Shown here: one piece after another, positions 24,536-33,285 of the stretch
How positions within the stretch are numbered: position 1 is the stretch's first letter
Layout of the letters: every line of letters starts with the position of its first letter
Source: Pseudooceanicola sp.
GTDB lineage: Bacteria; Pseudomonadota; Alphaproteobacteria; Rhodobacterales; Rhodobacteraceae
NCBI GenBank assembly: GCA_002709085.1
Contig: PAPR01000037.1
Coordinates: 85,859 to 149,858, forward strand
Length of the DNA stretch: 64,000 nt
Direction of reading: 5' to 3'
Translations under genes and position numbers: made by a program
Notes under the pieces: generated by a model
Database searches by the model: none
The model's input: the letters and a program-made list of their open reading frames with translations, nothing else
Told to the model about the DNA's origin: nothing

Positions 24536-25732
24536 ATGTCAGCAAGTATCTACAAGGATATCGCGCAGGCCTATGCCGCTGCGACCGATAAGGCTCCGGG
24601 TTTGAAATCCCGATTTGCGGCTGCCGGATTCGATCCGGCAGCCGTCGGATCACTGGCGGACTTATCCCGTCTGCCAGTGATGAAGAAAGAAGAGCTTCTC
24701 AAGATCCAGCGTGACGATCCGCCCTTTGGCGGTTTTCTCGCCGCGGATCTGAAAGACGTCGGGCGGATTTATGTCTCGCCCGGACCGATATTCGAACCGT
24801 CGCTTTCGGGCGTCGGGGGACATGGGCTGGACCTTTTGTTCAAAGCGGCCGGAGTGGGCGCAGGGGATGTCATCCTGAACACCTGGATGTATCACCTTGT
24901 CCCGGCGGGGCTGCTGTTTGACGAAGCCGCGCAGGCGGCTGGCGCGACGGTCATTCCCGGCGGCGTGGGCAACACCGAGCTTCAGGCTCAGATCATCGTG
25001 GAAACCGGCGTTACGTCGATCTGTGCCTCGACCGCCTTTTTCCTGACCCTTGCGGACAAGGTCATCGAAACCTATGGCCGTGACGCGTGGAAGGTAAAGA
25101 CCGCCTTCCTTGGCGGCGAAATGGGTGACTGGATGGCCAAGCGCCGCCGGATCGAGGCCGATTATGGCGTGTCGACCTGGGCGGCCTATGCGACCGCCGA
25201 TCTTGGCCTTGTCGGCTATGAGGATGGCGGCGAAGGCTATGTGGTTCACCCCGATCGCGTGGTCCAGATCTGTGATCCCGTGAGCGGTGAGCAGGTGGCT
25301 CATGGCGAGCCGGGCGAGGTCGTCGTGACCGCGCGCGATGCCACCTGGCCGATGATCCGCTTTGGCACCGGGGACAGCGCCTTTGCGCTGGAAAGCAACG
25401 AGGATGGCAGTGTCAGCCGCGTCTCCGCTCTTCAGGGGCGTGTCGGCGCGGCGGTGAAAGTACGTGAGATTTTCGTTTATCCGCGCGTGGTCGAAGAGGT
25501 CGTCATCGCGACGTCGGGGGCCAAGGCCGCACAGGCTGTCGTGACGCGCGAGAACGACCGCGATATGATCCGTCTTTCACTGGTGCTGGAAGATGGCGCC
25601 GATGCCGCGGCTGCTGAGGCCGCCGCCGGCGAGGCATTCAAGCTGCATGCGAGAATTCGGGCCGATGCGGTGAGCGTCGTTGCGGAATTGCCGGAAAATG
25701 CTGAGCTGATCGTCAATCAGAAAGACGGCTGA
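24536..25732 (+). CDS. Phenylacetate-CoA ligase (PaaK)-like protein with degenerate AMP-binding loop
   Basis: 398 aa, shorter than PaaK (~430-440). The overall PaaK frame is recognisable: SLADLSRLPVMKKEELL, then GAGDVILNTWMYHLVPAG, then a PaaK-like C-terminal domain (GRVGAAVKVREIFVYPRVVEEV). However, the P-loop expected as SSGTTGxP reads SPGPIFEP near residue 81. With Ser-Thr-Thr and both glycines of the loop changed, adenylation is doubtful. It may be an uncharacterised subfamily with another acyl-transfer or binding role. It is the last gene of its operon, and its complete 45155-46546 counterpart shows what an intact PaaK loop looks like. Confidence 0.72.
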   Translation: MSASIYKDIAQAYAAATDKAPGLKSRFAAAGFDPAAVGSLADLSRLPVMKKEELLKIQRDDPPFGGFLAADLKDVGRIYVSPGPIFEPSLSGVGGHGLDLLFKAAGVGAGDVILNTWMYHLVPAGLLFDEAAQAAGATVIPGGVGNTELQAQIIVETGVTSICASTAFFLTLADKVIETYGRDAWKVKTAFLGGEMGDWMAKRRRIEADYGVSTWAAYATADLGLVGYEDGGEGYVVHPDRVVQICDPVSGEQVAHGEPGEVVVTARDATWPMIRFGTGDSAFALESNEDGSVSRVSALQGRVGAAVKVREIFVYPRVVEEVVIATSGAKAAQAVVTRENDRDMIRLSLVLEDGADAAAAEAAAGEAFKLHARIRADAVSVVAELPENAELIVNQKDG

Positions 25733-25959
25733 CCGCGATTAGATCGACGTTTGGACGATCCAAGGGCGGCGGGGCAACCCGGCGTCCTCATTCGTGCGTG
25801 GTATACGGAGTGGCTGTGTGACGGCCGCAGACGACAAGCATCGGTTGCGCCAGCTATACCGCCCGATGGCCGGAGTGGTTACCGCAGGGTAGCGGAGCCG
25901 TCAATTTCACCGCGCCTCGGGGGGTGATGTGACCGACGACCAGCGCCGGTCACCAGAGA

Positions 25960-27126
25960 TCAGAACGCGTTCAGACCTGTCAAATTCCGCCCGATCACCA
26001 ACTTCTGAATTTCGGTGGTGCCATCGGGAATTGGCATGACCTTGGCATTGCGGAAGTGGCGTTCGACGGGAAATTCCTTGGTGATGCCGTTGCCGCCGTG
26101 GATCTGCACCGCTTTGCCGGCGATTTCGACGGCCATTTCGGTCGCATACCATTTCGCCATGGAAGTCTGGGTGTCGCAGCGCACGCCGAGTTCCAGAAGC
26201 TGCAACCCACGTTGGCACAGGAGCCGCGCGGCATCGAGCTGGGTCGCCATGTCGGCGAGATATCCCTGGATCAACTGGTGCCCGCCGATGGGTTTGCCGT
26301 GCTGCTCGCGCTCCTTAGCATAATTGACCGCACATTCCAGTGCCGCCTGGCCGATGCCGATGCTCGTCAGACCGACGAAGACACGCGCGCTTTCGAACAG
26401 CTTCAATGTCTGGAACAGACCGCCTCCGGAGTTGCCCAGAATATGAGCCTCCGTCGTTTCGGCCTTGTCAAAGAACAACTCGCAGGTCGATGCGCCGACA
26501 AGACCCAGCTTGCGCAACTCGCGGCTTTCATAGCCGCCCTTGTCGCGATCGACGATGACCATGGAAATCCCGTCGTCCAGATTACAGACCACGATGGCAA
26601 AGTCCGACTGCGCCCCGTTGGAAATCCAGAGCTTTTGCCCGGTGACGAAAATTTTGTCGCCCTTGCGTTCTGCACGGGTCTTGACCTCGCGCACGTTCGA
26701 ACCGACTTCAGGTTCGGAGATGCAGGTGGCGCAAATCCGTTCGCTGCGCAGGAGGGGCTGGAGGTAGGCCTCCTTCTGTGCCGCGTCACCCAGGAGGTTG
26801 ACCGCAAACACCGCATGGCCCTGGATCAGCACGGCAATCGCCAGATCGGGCCAGATGCGCGCCAGCTCTTCGTAAAGGATGCCATAGGTCATACGGTCGA
26901 TCCCGGCGCCGCCGTCCTTTTCCGGGATCAGCCCGCTGATCAGCCCGAATTCCTCCACCTTGGCGAACAGGGATTTCATTGTTTGCGCGTCGGGCGGGTG
27001 ACCAAGGTTCTCGTATTTCTCGACCAGCGGCACGAACTCCGCCTCGGCCATCTTGCGGAAGTTTTCCAGCAACATGCGTTGCTCGTCGGTATAGATTGCC
27101 TGTGCGGCGGCGATCACGTTTTCCAT
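25960..27126 (-). CDS. Acyl-CoA dehydrogenase with DGT catalytic loop
   Basis: 388 aa. SEPEVGSNVREVKT is near residue 137, REQHGKPIGGHQLIQ is the FAD block, and IHGGNGITKEFPVERHFR is near the C terminus. The catalytic loop is IPDGTTEIQKLVIGR, with Asp where typical medium-/short-chain enzymes have Glu (EGT). An Asp base is reported for cyclohexanecarboxyl-CoA and cyclohexenecarboxyl-CoA dehydrogenases, so an alicyclic substrate is possible. It is the last gene of the long minus operon that starts with the second livG-like gene, and 16 bp separate it from the thiolase gene. About 230 bp of convergent non-coding sequence follow its stop. Confidence 0.87.
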   Translation of the reverse strand: MENVIAAAQAIYTDEQRMLLENFRKMAEAEFVPLVEKYENLGHPPDAQTMKSLFAKVEEFGLISGLIPEKDGGAGIDRMTYGILYEELARIWPDLAIAVLIQGHAVFAVNLLGDAAQKEAYLQPLLRSERICATCISEPEVGSNVREVKTRAERKGDKIFVTGQKLWISNGAQSDFAIVVCNLDDGISMVIVDRDKGGYESRELRKLGLVGASTCELFFDKAETTEAHILGNSGGGLFQTLKLFESARVFVGLTSIGIGQAALECAVNYAKEREQHGKPIGGHQLIQGYLADMATQLDAARLLCQRGLQLLELGVRCDTQTSMAKWYATEMAVEIAGKAVQIHGGNGITKEFPVERHFRNAKVMPIPDGTTEIQKLVIGRNLTGLNAF

Positions 27127-27141
27127 TTTCGTTTCCTTGTT

Positions 27142-28380
27142 TCAGCGGCCCAGAATGGTGACGCAGGCGGCGGCTTCTTCGACGCCGTGCAGTCCGCCAC
27201 CGTTTTCGGCGATGGCGTTTTGCGCACCCTCGACCTGACGCGCGCCGGCCTCACCGCGCAGCTGCGTGACCAGTTCAAAGACCTGACCTATCCCGGTGGC
27301 CCCGACGGGATGCCCCTTGGATTCCAGCCCGCCGGAGGGGTTGACGGGGATACGTCCACCGATCTTTGTGTCGCCGCGCAGGCTGGCCGGGCCCCCCTCT
27401 CCGAACTCGACAAACCCGAGGTTTTCGATCTGGATGACCTCGCCCACGGCGGTGGCGTCATGCACCTCTGCGACCGACATGTCCTCGGGGCCAAGCCCTG
27501 CCTGTTCATAGGCCTGAAGCGCGGCAAGGCGGGTCAGGTGGTTCTTGTAATCCTCGGGCGGACGGTCGGTGCCGGAGCGCAGGATGGCTGCCTTGACCTT
27601 GATCGCGCGAGCGGGATCAAGACCCAGCCGTTTGAGTCCCTCGCCGGTGCAGAGCACCGCCGCTGCCGCGCCGTCGGAAATGGGGGCGCACATCGGCAGG
27701 GTCAGCGGGTAGGTGATGGGCGGCGCGCCCAGAACCTGATCCACGGTCATCGCGTCGCGGTATTGCGCCAGCGGGTTATGCGCCGAATGCGCATGGTTCT
27801 TGGCGGAAACGGCGGCGAATTGTTCCTGCGTGGTGCCGAATGTCTTCATGTGCAGCCGCGCAAAACCGGCATAGACATCCATGAACACGCTGTAGGGTTT
27901 GGGGGATTTCGACCCTTCGGGTTCCTCGATCCCGGCGCCCAGATCGGCCAGACGCTGCGCGACCTCTTCGCCGTTGCTCACGTCCCAGCCGCTGTCAAAG
28001 GCCGAGAACATCAGGGCCCGATCATCGGAATACATCTTCTCGGCGCCCACGGCGAGGCAGCAATCGCCATTTCCGGCCTTGAGGAAGTCCACCGCCAGTT
28101 TGAACCCGGTCGAGGCGCTGGCGCAGGCGTTTTCGACATTGACCACCGGAACGCCCTGAATGCCCATTTCACGCAGCGCAATCTCGCCGCGGATCATGTG
28201 CTGGCCTTCCATGTGGCCCTGAACCGCGTTGGAGAAGAACGCGCCGTCGATCCGCTGGGCTGTCACTCCGGCGTCCGTGAGCGCGGCCGAGACGGCTTGA
28301 CCCGTCATGTCCTTGATCGATTTGTCCCGGAATTTTCCGAACGGCGTCATCCCGACGCCAACGACGTAAATGTCCTGCAT
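27142..28380 (-). CDS. SCP2/SCPx-type thiolase (lipid-transfer-protein family), catalytic Cys present
   Basis: 412 aa. The nucleophilic Cys is in NVENACASAS near residue 86. VAEVHDATAVGE and the late GGLESKGHPVGATG supply the His block, and NAIAENGGGLHGVEEAAACV is near the end. SCPx-type thiolases cleave 3-oxoacyl-CoAs with bulky or branched chains (peroxisomal bile-acid and pristanic-acid oxidation in animals). This intact enzyme contrasts with the Cys-less homologue at 16970. It lies between the crotonase and dehydrogenase genes of its operon, so it probably completes one beta-oxidation round. Confidence 0.88.
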   Translation of the reverse strand: MQDIYVVGVGMTPFGKFRDKSIKDMTGQAVSAALTDAGVTAQRIDGAFFSNAVQGHMEGQHMIRGEIALREMGIQGVPVVNVENACASASTGFKLAVDFLKAGNGDCCLAVGAEKMYSDDRALMFSAFDSGWDVSNGEEVAQRLADLGAGIEEPEGSKSPKPYSVFMDVYAGFARLHMKTFGTTQEQFAAVSAKNHAHSAHNPLAQYRDAMTVDQVLGAPPITYPLTLPMCAPISDGAAAAVLCTGEGLKRLGLDPARAIKVKAAILRSGTDRPPEDYKNHLTRLAALQAYEQAGLGPEDMSVAEVHDATAVGEVIQIENLGFVEFGEGGPASLRGDTKIGGRIPVNPSGGLESKGHPVGATGIGQVFELVTQLRGEAGARQVEGAQNAIAENGGGLHGVEEAAACVTILGR

Positions 28381-28396
28381 CCCTCAGTCTCCTCAA

Positions 28397-29185
28397 TCAG
28401 TATCCGCGAAACTGCGGTTTGCGCTTTTCATTGAACGCTGTCAGACCCTCGCGCATATCCCACGAGCGCATATGTGCGCGCAGGTTCAGCATTTCTTCGG
28501 CCAGAGCGGCGGTTTCATCCACGTTCAGGGATCGGTTCGCGACCGTTTTCATGCGGCGCAGCACGGCGGGGCTTTTATCGGCAAGCTTGTCGGTGAAGGC
28601 CTGAACAGCGTCGTGCAACTCGGCGTCCGGCACGACCGTGTTGACCAGCCCCCAGTCCATCATCTCTCGTGCCGAGATATTTTCGCCCGAGAACAACAGA
28701 TATTTCGCGCGGTTCAATCCGATGCGGCGCGGCAGAATCGCCGCACCCCCGGCCCCCGGAAAGACCCCGAAGTTGGAATGGGCATCGCCCAGTTTGGCGC
28801 TTTCGGCGGCAAAAACCAGATCGCAGGCCATCACCATTTCCAGACCGCCCGCCATGGCGAGCCCGTTCACGGCGGCGATCACGGGCTTGGGGCCGTGGCG
28901 CATCAGTCCGAAGGTGTGATCGACGAGGTCGAGAAGGTCAGGCTCCCCCGGTTCATGGGTGGCGCCAGCAACCTCCTTGAGGTCCGCACCGGCACAGAAG
29001 GCCCGGCCCGATCCGGTCAGAACGACGGCGCGCACCGCGTCATCGGCCATCGCGGCTTCCAGCGCCATGGTCATCTCGCGCAGCATCTGCGTCGACATGG
29101 CGTTCATCTGGTCGGTTCTTTGAAAGGTGATCCATTCCGTCCGGGCCACACGTTCGACGGACAGGGTTTTTGGCGCTTGGGTCAT
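28397..29185 (-). CDS. Enoyl-CoA hydratase/isomerase family protein
   Basis: 262 aa crotonase. The oxyanion block FCAGADLKEVAG is near residue 67, and AMAGGLEMVMACDLVFA is near 108. Where hydratases have Glu it reads GDAHSNFGVFPGAGG and NRAKYLLFSG, so both canonical Glu residues appear replaced (His, Tyr). A hydratase, isomerase or hydrolase activity therefore stays open. ATG 29185 follows AGGAGG. An open frame runs further upstream without homology. It precedes the thiolase gene by 16 bp. Confidence 0.83.
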   Translation of the reverse strand: MTQAPKTLSVERVARTEWITFQRTDQMNAMSTQMLREMTMALEAAMADDAVRAVVLTGSGRAFCAGADLKEVAGATHEPGEPDLLDLVDHTFGLMRHGPKPVIAAVNGLAMAGGLEMVMACDLVFAAESAKLGDAHSNFGVFPGAGGAAILPRRIGLNRAKYLLFSGENISAREMMDWGLVNTVVPDAELHDAVQAFTDKLADKSPAVLRRMKTVANRSLNVDETAALAEEMLNLRAHMRSWDMREGLTAFNEKRKPQFRGY

Positions 29186-29301
29186 CTCAACCTCCTGAAG
29201 AACGAGAGACATAGATTGTGGTTGGCTTGTTTGTGGTGCGCATCGTTTATGAAGTCGGCGCGCTTGCGTGAGGCTGCGACGAACGGGTCCCCTCGTCGGC
29301 G

Positions 29302-30090
29302 CTAGCAGGCAAAGGAGTATCCGCCGTTCACAGGGTAGGTCTGCCCGGTGATCCAGCTGGCGGCATCCGAACAGAGGAAGAGGATCACACCGGCTGCGTC
29401 TTCCGGTTCGCCCAGCCGACGGATCACATATTGCGAAAGCGCGCGCTTTTCGCTCGCGGCATCCGGGATCAGATCCGCGACCGCCGGGGTTCTTGTGCCA
29501 CCGAGGGCGACACAATTGGCGTTGATCCCGAAGCGGCCACCGGCCTTGGCGATGGCGCGCATGAAACCCGCCGCCCCGGCCTTGGCGCCGGAGTAGACGG
29601 CCAGATGAGGCTCGCCCACGCGGCCCGCATCGGAAATCACCGTCACGATGCGCCCGTAGCCGCCCTTGACCATCATCGGCATGGCGTGGCGCGTGCAGTT
29701 CAGCACGCCGTCAAAGTTGGTGGCCATCCAGCGTCGCCATTCGGCGGGGTCCGATTCCCAAAATGGCACCAGATCATCAAGCCCCGACGTCGGTCCGGCG
29801 TTGCCTGCATTGTTGACCAGAATATCTACGCTGCCGAAGGTTTGCTGCGCCTCCGAAAAGGCCGCGCCCACGGCATCATAATCCGAGACGTCGAATGCCA
29901 GGGGCAGGGCCTTTGCGCCAGCCGCTTTGACTTCGGCGGCAACGCTTTCGGCGCGCTCTGCGTGAAAATCGTTGATCACGACCGCGCCCGCACCGTGTTG
30001 GGCGAGATAGAGCGCGACCTGTCGGCCAACGCCTTGTCCGGCGCCGGTGACAAATGCGGTGCGTCCCTTGATGTCGAGAAGTTCACTCAT
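29302..30090 (-). CDS. SDR dehydrogenase (3-hydroxyacyl-CoA dehydrogenase candidate)
   Basis: 262 aa classical short-chain dehydrogenase. TGAGQGVGRQ is near residue 16, NNAG near 90, and the catalytic motif YSGAKAG is complete. The C-terminal ITGQTYPVNGGYSF is classical. The acidic residue of VINDF at the end of beta-2 suggests NAD preference. ATG 30090 follows GGAGGACC. A longer open frame upstream overlaps the livF-like gene and was rejected. Between the transporter genes and crotonase/thiolase genes, it probably oxidises a 3-hydroxyacyl-CoA. Confidence 0.85.
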   Translation of the reverse strand: MSELLDIKGRTAFVTGAGQGVGRQVALYLAQHGAGAVVINDFHAERAESVAAEVKAAGAKALPLAFDVSDYDAVGAAFSEAQQTFGSVDILVNNAGNAGPTSGLDDLVPFWESDPAEWRRWMATNFDGVLNCTRHAMPMMVKGGYGRIVTVISDAGRVGEPHLAVYSGAKAGAAGFMRAIAKAGGRFGINANCVALGGTRTPAVADLIPDAASEKRALSQYVIRRLGEPEDAAGVILFLCSDAASWITGQTYPVNGGYSFAC

Positions 30091-30103
30091 CGTCTGGTCC
30101 TCC

Positions 30104-30901
30104 CTATCCCAGCCATCTCTTGCGCCGTCGATAGTGTTTGATCTCGCGGTAGCTCTTGCGTTCACCAGAGGCGGTGACGCCGAGGTAAAATTCCTTGATG
30201 TCTTCGTTGTCGGCCAGCTTGTCAGCCGGGCCATCCATCACGATGCGCCCATTCTCCATCACATAGGCATAATCCGCGATCGACAGGGCCGCCGCACTGT
30301 TCTGTTCGACCAGAAAGAAGGTCGTGCCCTCGGCTTTGAGTTGCTTGAGCACTTCGTAGACATCCCGGATCATCATCGGGGCCAGCCCCAGGGACGGCTC
30401 GTCAATGGCGATGATCTTGGGCTTTGCCATCATGGCGCGGCCAATCAGCAGGAGTTGCTGTTCGCCGCCGGACATGAAGCCAGAAGTGCGGGTGCGCAGG
30501 TCGGCAAGGCGCGGCATCAGGGTGTAGACGTGATCCAGCCGTCTTTTCAGCTCGGCGGAATTGGGCACCATGTGCCCGCCGACGATCAGGTTCTGCTCTG
30601 AGGTGAGGTGGCGCAGCACGCGCCGACCCTCCATGACGTGGATCAGGCCGTTCTTGACCACGTTCGAGGCTTCCATGTTCTGGATCGGGGTGCCGTTCAG
30701 CGTGATGGAGCCCGCCGAAACGGTCCCGTCTTCGGACTTCAGGGTTCCGGAAATAGCCTTGAGCGTCGTGCTTTTCCCAGCGCCATTGCCGCCAAGCAGG
30801 GCAACACATTGACCGTCCTGAACGGACATCGACACGCCCTTGAGCGCCAGGATGACGTCGGAATATGTCACTTCTACGTTGTTGAGTTCCAGCATGGTCA
30901 T
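30104..30901 (-). CDS. livF: Liv-type ABC transporter ATP-binding protein (LivF-like), second system
   Basis: 265 aa. Walker A is GGNGAGKSTT near residue 38, the signature FMSGGEQQLL near 140, and Walker B is IIAIDEPSLGLAP. The tail HYRRRKRWLG is nearly the same as that of the first LivF-like protein (7669-8487), so the two systems are paralogous. The start is ATG 30901 or ATG 30895; neither has a strong ribosome-binding site. An intercistronic hairpin (30925-30948) lies just upstream. Here livF follows the binding-protein gene, while in the first operon it precedes it. Confidence 0.88.
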   Translation of the reverse strand: MTMLELNNVEVTYSDVILALKGVSMSVQDGQCVALLGGNGAGKSTTLKAISGTLKSEDGTVSAGSITLNGTPIQNMEASNVVKNGLIHVMEGRRVLRHLTSEQNLIVGGHMVPNSAELKRRLDHVYTLMPRLADLRTRTSGFMSGGEQQLLLIGRAMMAKPKIIAIDEPSLGLAPMMIRDVYEVLKQLKAEGTTFFLVEQNSAAALSIADYAYVMENGRIVMDGPADKLADNEDIKEFYLGVTASGERKSYREIKHYRRRKRWLG

Positions 30902-30924
30902 TGGCCCAAGGCTAAGGATCAGGA

Positions 30925-30948
30925 CGGGCGCCGCGATTGCGGCGCCCG
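30925..30948 (-). other. Intercistronic hairpin between binding-protein and livF-like genes
   Basis: A 10-bp perfect stem (CGGGCGCCGC / GCGGCGCCCG on the plus strand) has a 4-nt loop. It lies 9 bp after the binding-protein stop on the minus strand and has no U-tract in that direction. It is the same arrangement as the hairpins at 9765 and 11112. Confidence 0.55.
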
Positions 30949-30956
30949 GTTTTGGT

Positions 30957-32195
30957 TCACCACTTCTTGACGTCAGGCACATCGACGCCCGTTGCTTCGA
31001 TGGTGATCTTGCCATCCTTGACGGTCCCTACGTTCACCTTGAGCCCTTCCAGAGGGAAAGGGGCTTCGGGGGTGAAGGTCAGGGTCGGCAGGAACCCGTG
31101 GGTTTCTTCGGTGGTGATCGGCTTGGCGAAAAGCGCCTCCCGTACCATTTCGCCGGTCAGGCCCTCGACGCCGTTCGCCTCGATGGCGTGGTCGATCACG
31201 GCGACGATATAAAGTGCCTGCGACACACCCATTGCGGTTACGACATTCCACGGGGCCTCGAGCCCATGATCGGCAACCAATGTTTCATAGAATTGCCGTG
31301 CGGGGGTGTCCTCATCAGCCGCAATCGCCATACCGTAGGCCTCAAAGTCGCCCTCGAGCTGCTCAAGCCCGCCGAGCGCACCACCCGAGGCCGGCAGCCC
31401 GTTGTGTGAACTCATCATGATGGGGATGTTCGCCCCGTTGGCCTGCAACCCACGTTTCGCCGCCACCACGATCGAAGTGTTGGTCTGAATGATCAGCGCC
31501 TCGGTCCCGGCCCGTACGACGCGGCGCATCTGGCCGGTCAGATCGGTCGGTTGCACTTCGGTGTAAATGACCTCGACAAGGTCAATCTCGTCCGGGTGTT
31601 CTTCGGCATAGAGTTCGAGGCCTTTTGCCATATCGACATAGGCGGGCGAGGCCTCGGAGGCGAGGATCGCGACCTTGAGCGGGCCGTCTCCGCCGCGCTG
31701 TTCACGCATCCAGTTCAGAAAGCCGGCACTCTCGTGCGAGTAGGTCGGACGCGGGTTGAAAATCCAGGACTCCGGCTGCCAAGCATAACCGTAGGCGGCG
31801 GTCGCCATGAACATCGGTATCTTGTCTTCCGGTAGGCGTTCGGCAAGAGCGGCAACGTCGGGCCCGCCAAGGCCCACCACCGCAATCGGGTCCAGTTCCG
31901 ATTTGATCCCGGGCCACAGGCTCGCCACCTGTGCCGCGTCGTAACGGGTTTCGTAGTTCTTGTAGTTCAGCGTAACGCCGATTTCTTTGCCTCGGGTTTC
32001 ATTCCACCAGGTGAACACTGCCTCGCGTCCGCCTGCCAGAACCGGCATGATGTCAGCATATGGTCCGGAGAAGTCCGACAGCAGGGCGAGGTTGTAGGTT
32101 GTCTCCGCCTGCGCTTTCATGGGCATGCTTGCCGCGACGGCCAGGGCGGCCGCTGTCAGCAGGCCGCGAAGACCTCGTTTCGTGTGGTAACTCAT
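30957..32195 (-). CDS. Periplasmic substrate-binding protein, second Liv-type system
   Basis: 412 aa type I periplasmic binding protein. The Sec signal peptide has an RGLRGLLTAAALAVAASM core and likely cleavage after KAQA. The mature part begins TTYNLALLSDFSGPYAD and contains the Liv-family block ALIIQTNTSIVVAAKRGLQ. It is clearly divergent from the two copies at 8521 and 9847 (no shared DLSK or YPFGQEP motifs), so the second transporter probably recognises a different ligand. It sits between the livM- and livF-like genes. Confidence 0.88.
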   Translation of the reverse strand: MSYHTKRGLRGLLTAAALAVAASMPMKAQAETTYNLALLSDFSGPYADIMPVLAGGREAVFTWWNETRGKEIGVTLNYKNYETRYDAAQVASLWPGIKSELDPIAVVGLGGPDVAALAERLPEDKIPMFMATAAYGYAWQPESWIFNPRPTYSHESAGFLNWMREQRGGDGPLKVAILASEASPAYVDMAKGLELYAEEHPDEIDLVEVIYTEVQPTDLTGQMRRVVRAGTEALIIQTNTSIVVAAKRGLQANGANIPIMMSSHNGLPASGGALGGLEQLEGDFEAYGMAIAADEDTPARQFYETLVADHGLEAPWNVVTAMGVSQALYIVAVIDHAIEANGVEGLTGEMVREALFAKPITTEETHGFLPTLTFTPEAPFPLEGLKVNVGTVKDGKITIEATGVDVPDVKKW

Positions 32196-32229
32196 GTTCT
32201 TCCTCCCAGGTTAAATGCCGCCCTGCTTC

Positions 32230-33282
32230 TCAGTAAGGAAACGGCCAGATACGGTAAGATGATTTCAGAATGTTCCAGCGGTGCATCAGTCCCTTCGGTT
32301 CAAGGATCATGAACAGGGCGATTACGCCGCCGAGAATGACATTCATGCCGGCGAAGACGATGTCGCCGCCCAGAAAAGACACCGAGTCCGCGATATTGGG
32401 ACCGACCGTCGCGATGACTTCCTGGATAATACGGATGAGAAAAACTCCGACCAGAGCTCCCATGATCGAGCCCATTCCGCCGACGATGATCATCGCGACG
32501 AAGAAGATCGAGTTAAAGAGTGTGAACTGATCGACCCCGACAAAACGGATCAGATAGGCCCATAGTGCGCCGCCAACACCAGCATAGAATGCACCGATCA
32601 GAAAGGCGTTGGCCTTGGTTGCGGCCACGTTGATGCCCATGATCCCCGCCGCCACGTCGTCGTCCCTGACCGCCACGAAGGCGCGGCCAAAGCGCGAGCG
32701 AACGATGCCGAAGGCGCCCGCGATCATGATCGCCGAGACAGTCAAATTCATGTAGAACTGCGTTGTTTCGCCGACAAAGCGCAGCCCGAAAAGCTCTGCG
32801 GGGGGCACCGTGATACCATTCGATCCGCCCATCCAGGAGGAGGGCAGGTTCAAGACGGCAAAGTGAAAGATGAACTGCGCCGCAATCGTTGTCAGAGCTA
32901 GATAGAAACCCTTGATCCGCGCCGCGGTCAGGCCAAAGAGAAAGCCGAACAGCGCAGCTGAGAACCCGGCCAGAGGAATTGTCAGCAAGAATGTGAGGCC
33001 GGTCTTCGAGGCCAGTATCGAGGCCGTATAGGCCCCGACCCCCATGAAGGCCGCCTGACCCAGGTTGATCTGGCCCGCATACCCGGTGCAGATCTGAAGC
33101 CCGACAGCGATGACGGCGCTGATCATCATCATGTTCAGGATTGCGATGATGCGCCCGCTCGCCAGGAAAGGTGCTGCCACCATCAGGGCCATGAACAGGA
33201 TGAGGGCAAGCGCCTGCCAACGCGTTCGGATAATGCGCCGGTCACTGCGATAGCTCGTGGGAAAAATGCCGGAAGGATCCAT
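32230..33282 (-). CDS. livM: Liv-type ABC transporter permease (LivM-like), second system
   Basis: 350 aa hydrophobic protein. The hallmark GLQICTGYAGQINLGQAAF (residues ~62-80) and the cytoplasmic GRAFVAVRDDDVAAGIMGIN are both present. The C terminus is MHRWNILKSSYRIWPFPY. Three bases separate it from the livH-like gene. It forms the membrane pore with the LivH-like protein. Confidence 0.9.
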   Translation of the reverse strand: MDPSGIFPTSYRSDRRIIRTRWQALALILFMALMVAAPFLASGRIIAILNMMMISAVIAVGLQICTGYAGQINLGQAAFMGVGAYTASILASKTGLTFLLTIPLAGFSAALFGFLFGLTAARIKGFYLALTTIAAQFIFHFAVLNLPSSWMGGSNGITVPPAELFGLRFVGETTQFYMNLTVSAIMIAGAFGIVRSRFGRAFVAVRDDDVAAGIMGINVAATKANAFLIGAFYAGVGGALWAYLIRFVGVDQFTLFNSIFFVAMIIVGGMGSIMGALVGVFLIRIIQEVIATVGPNIADSVSFLGGDIVFAGMNVILGGVIALFMILEPKGLMHRWNILKSSYRIWPFPY

Positions 33283-33285
33283 GGA

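Noticed and set aside
25733..25959. Possible bidirectional terminator between convergent operons (7-bp stem at 25929-25953)
   Set aside because: The stem is short and no T-run follows in either direction.
26056..28434. Plus-strand open frame of ~792 codons across 26056-28434
   Set aside because: It lies antisense to an intact dehydrogenase and an intact thiolase with clear catalytic motifs. It has no homology signal of its own.
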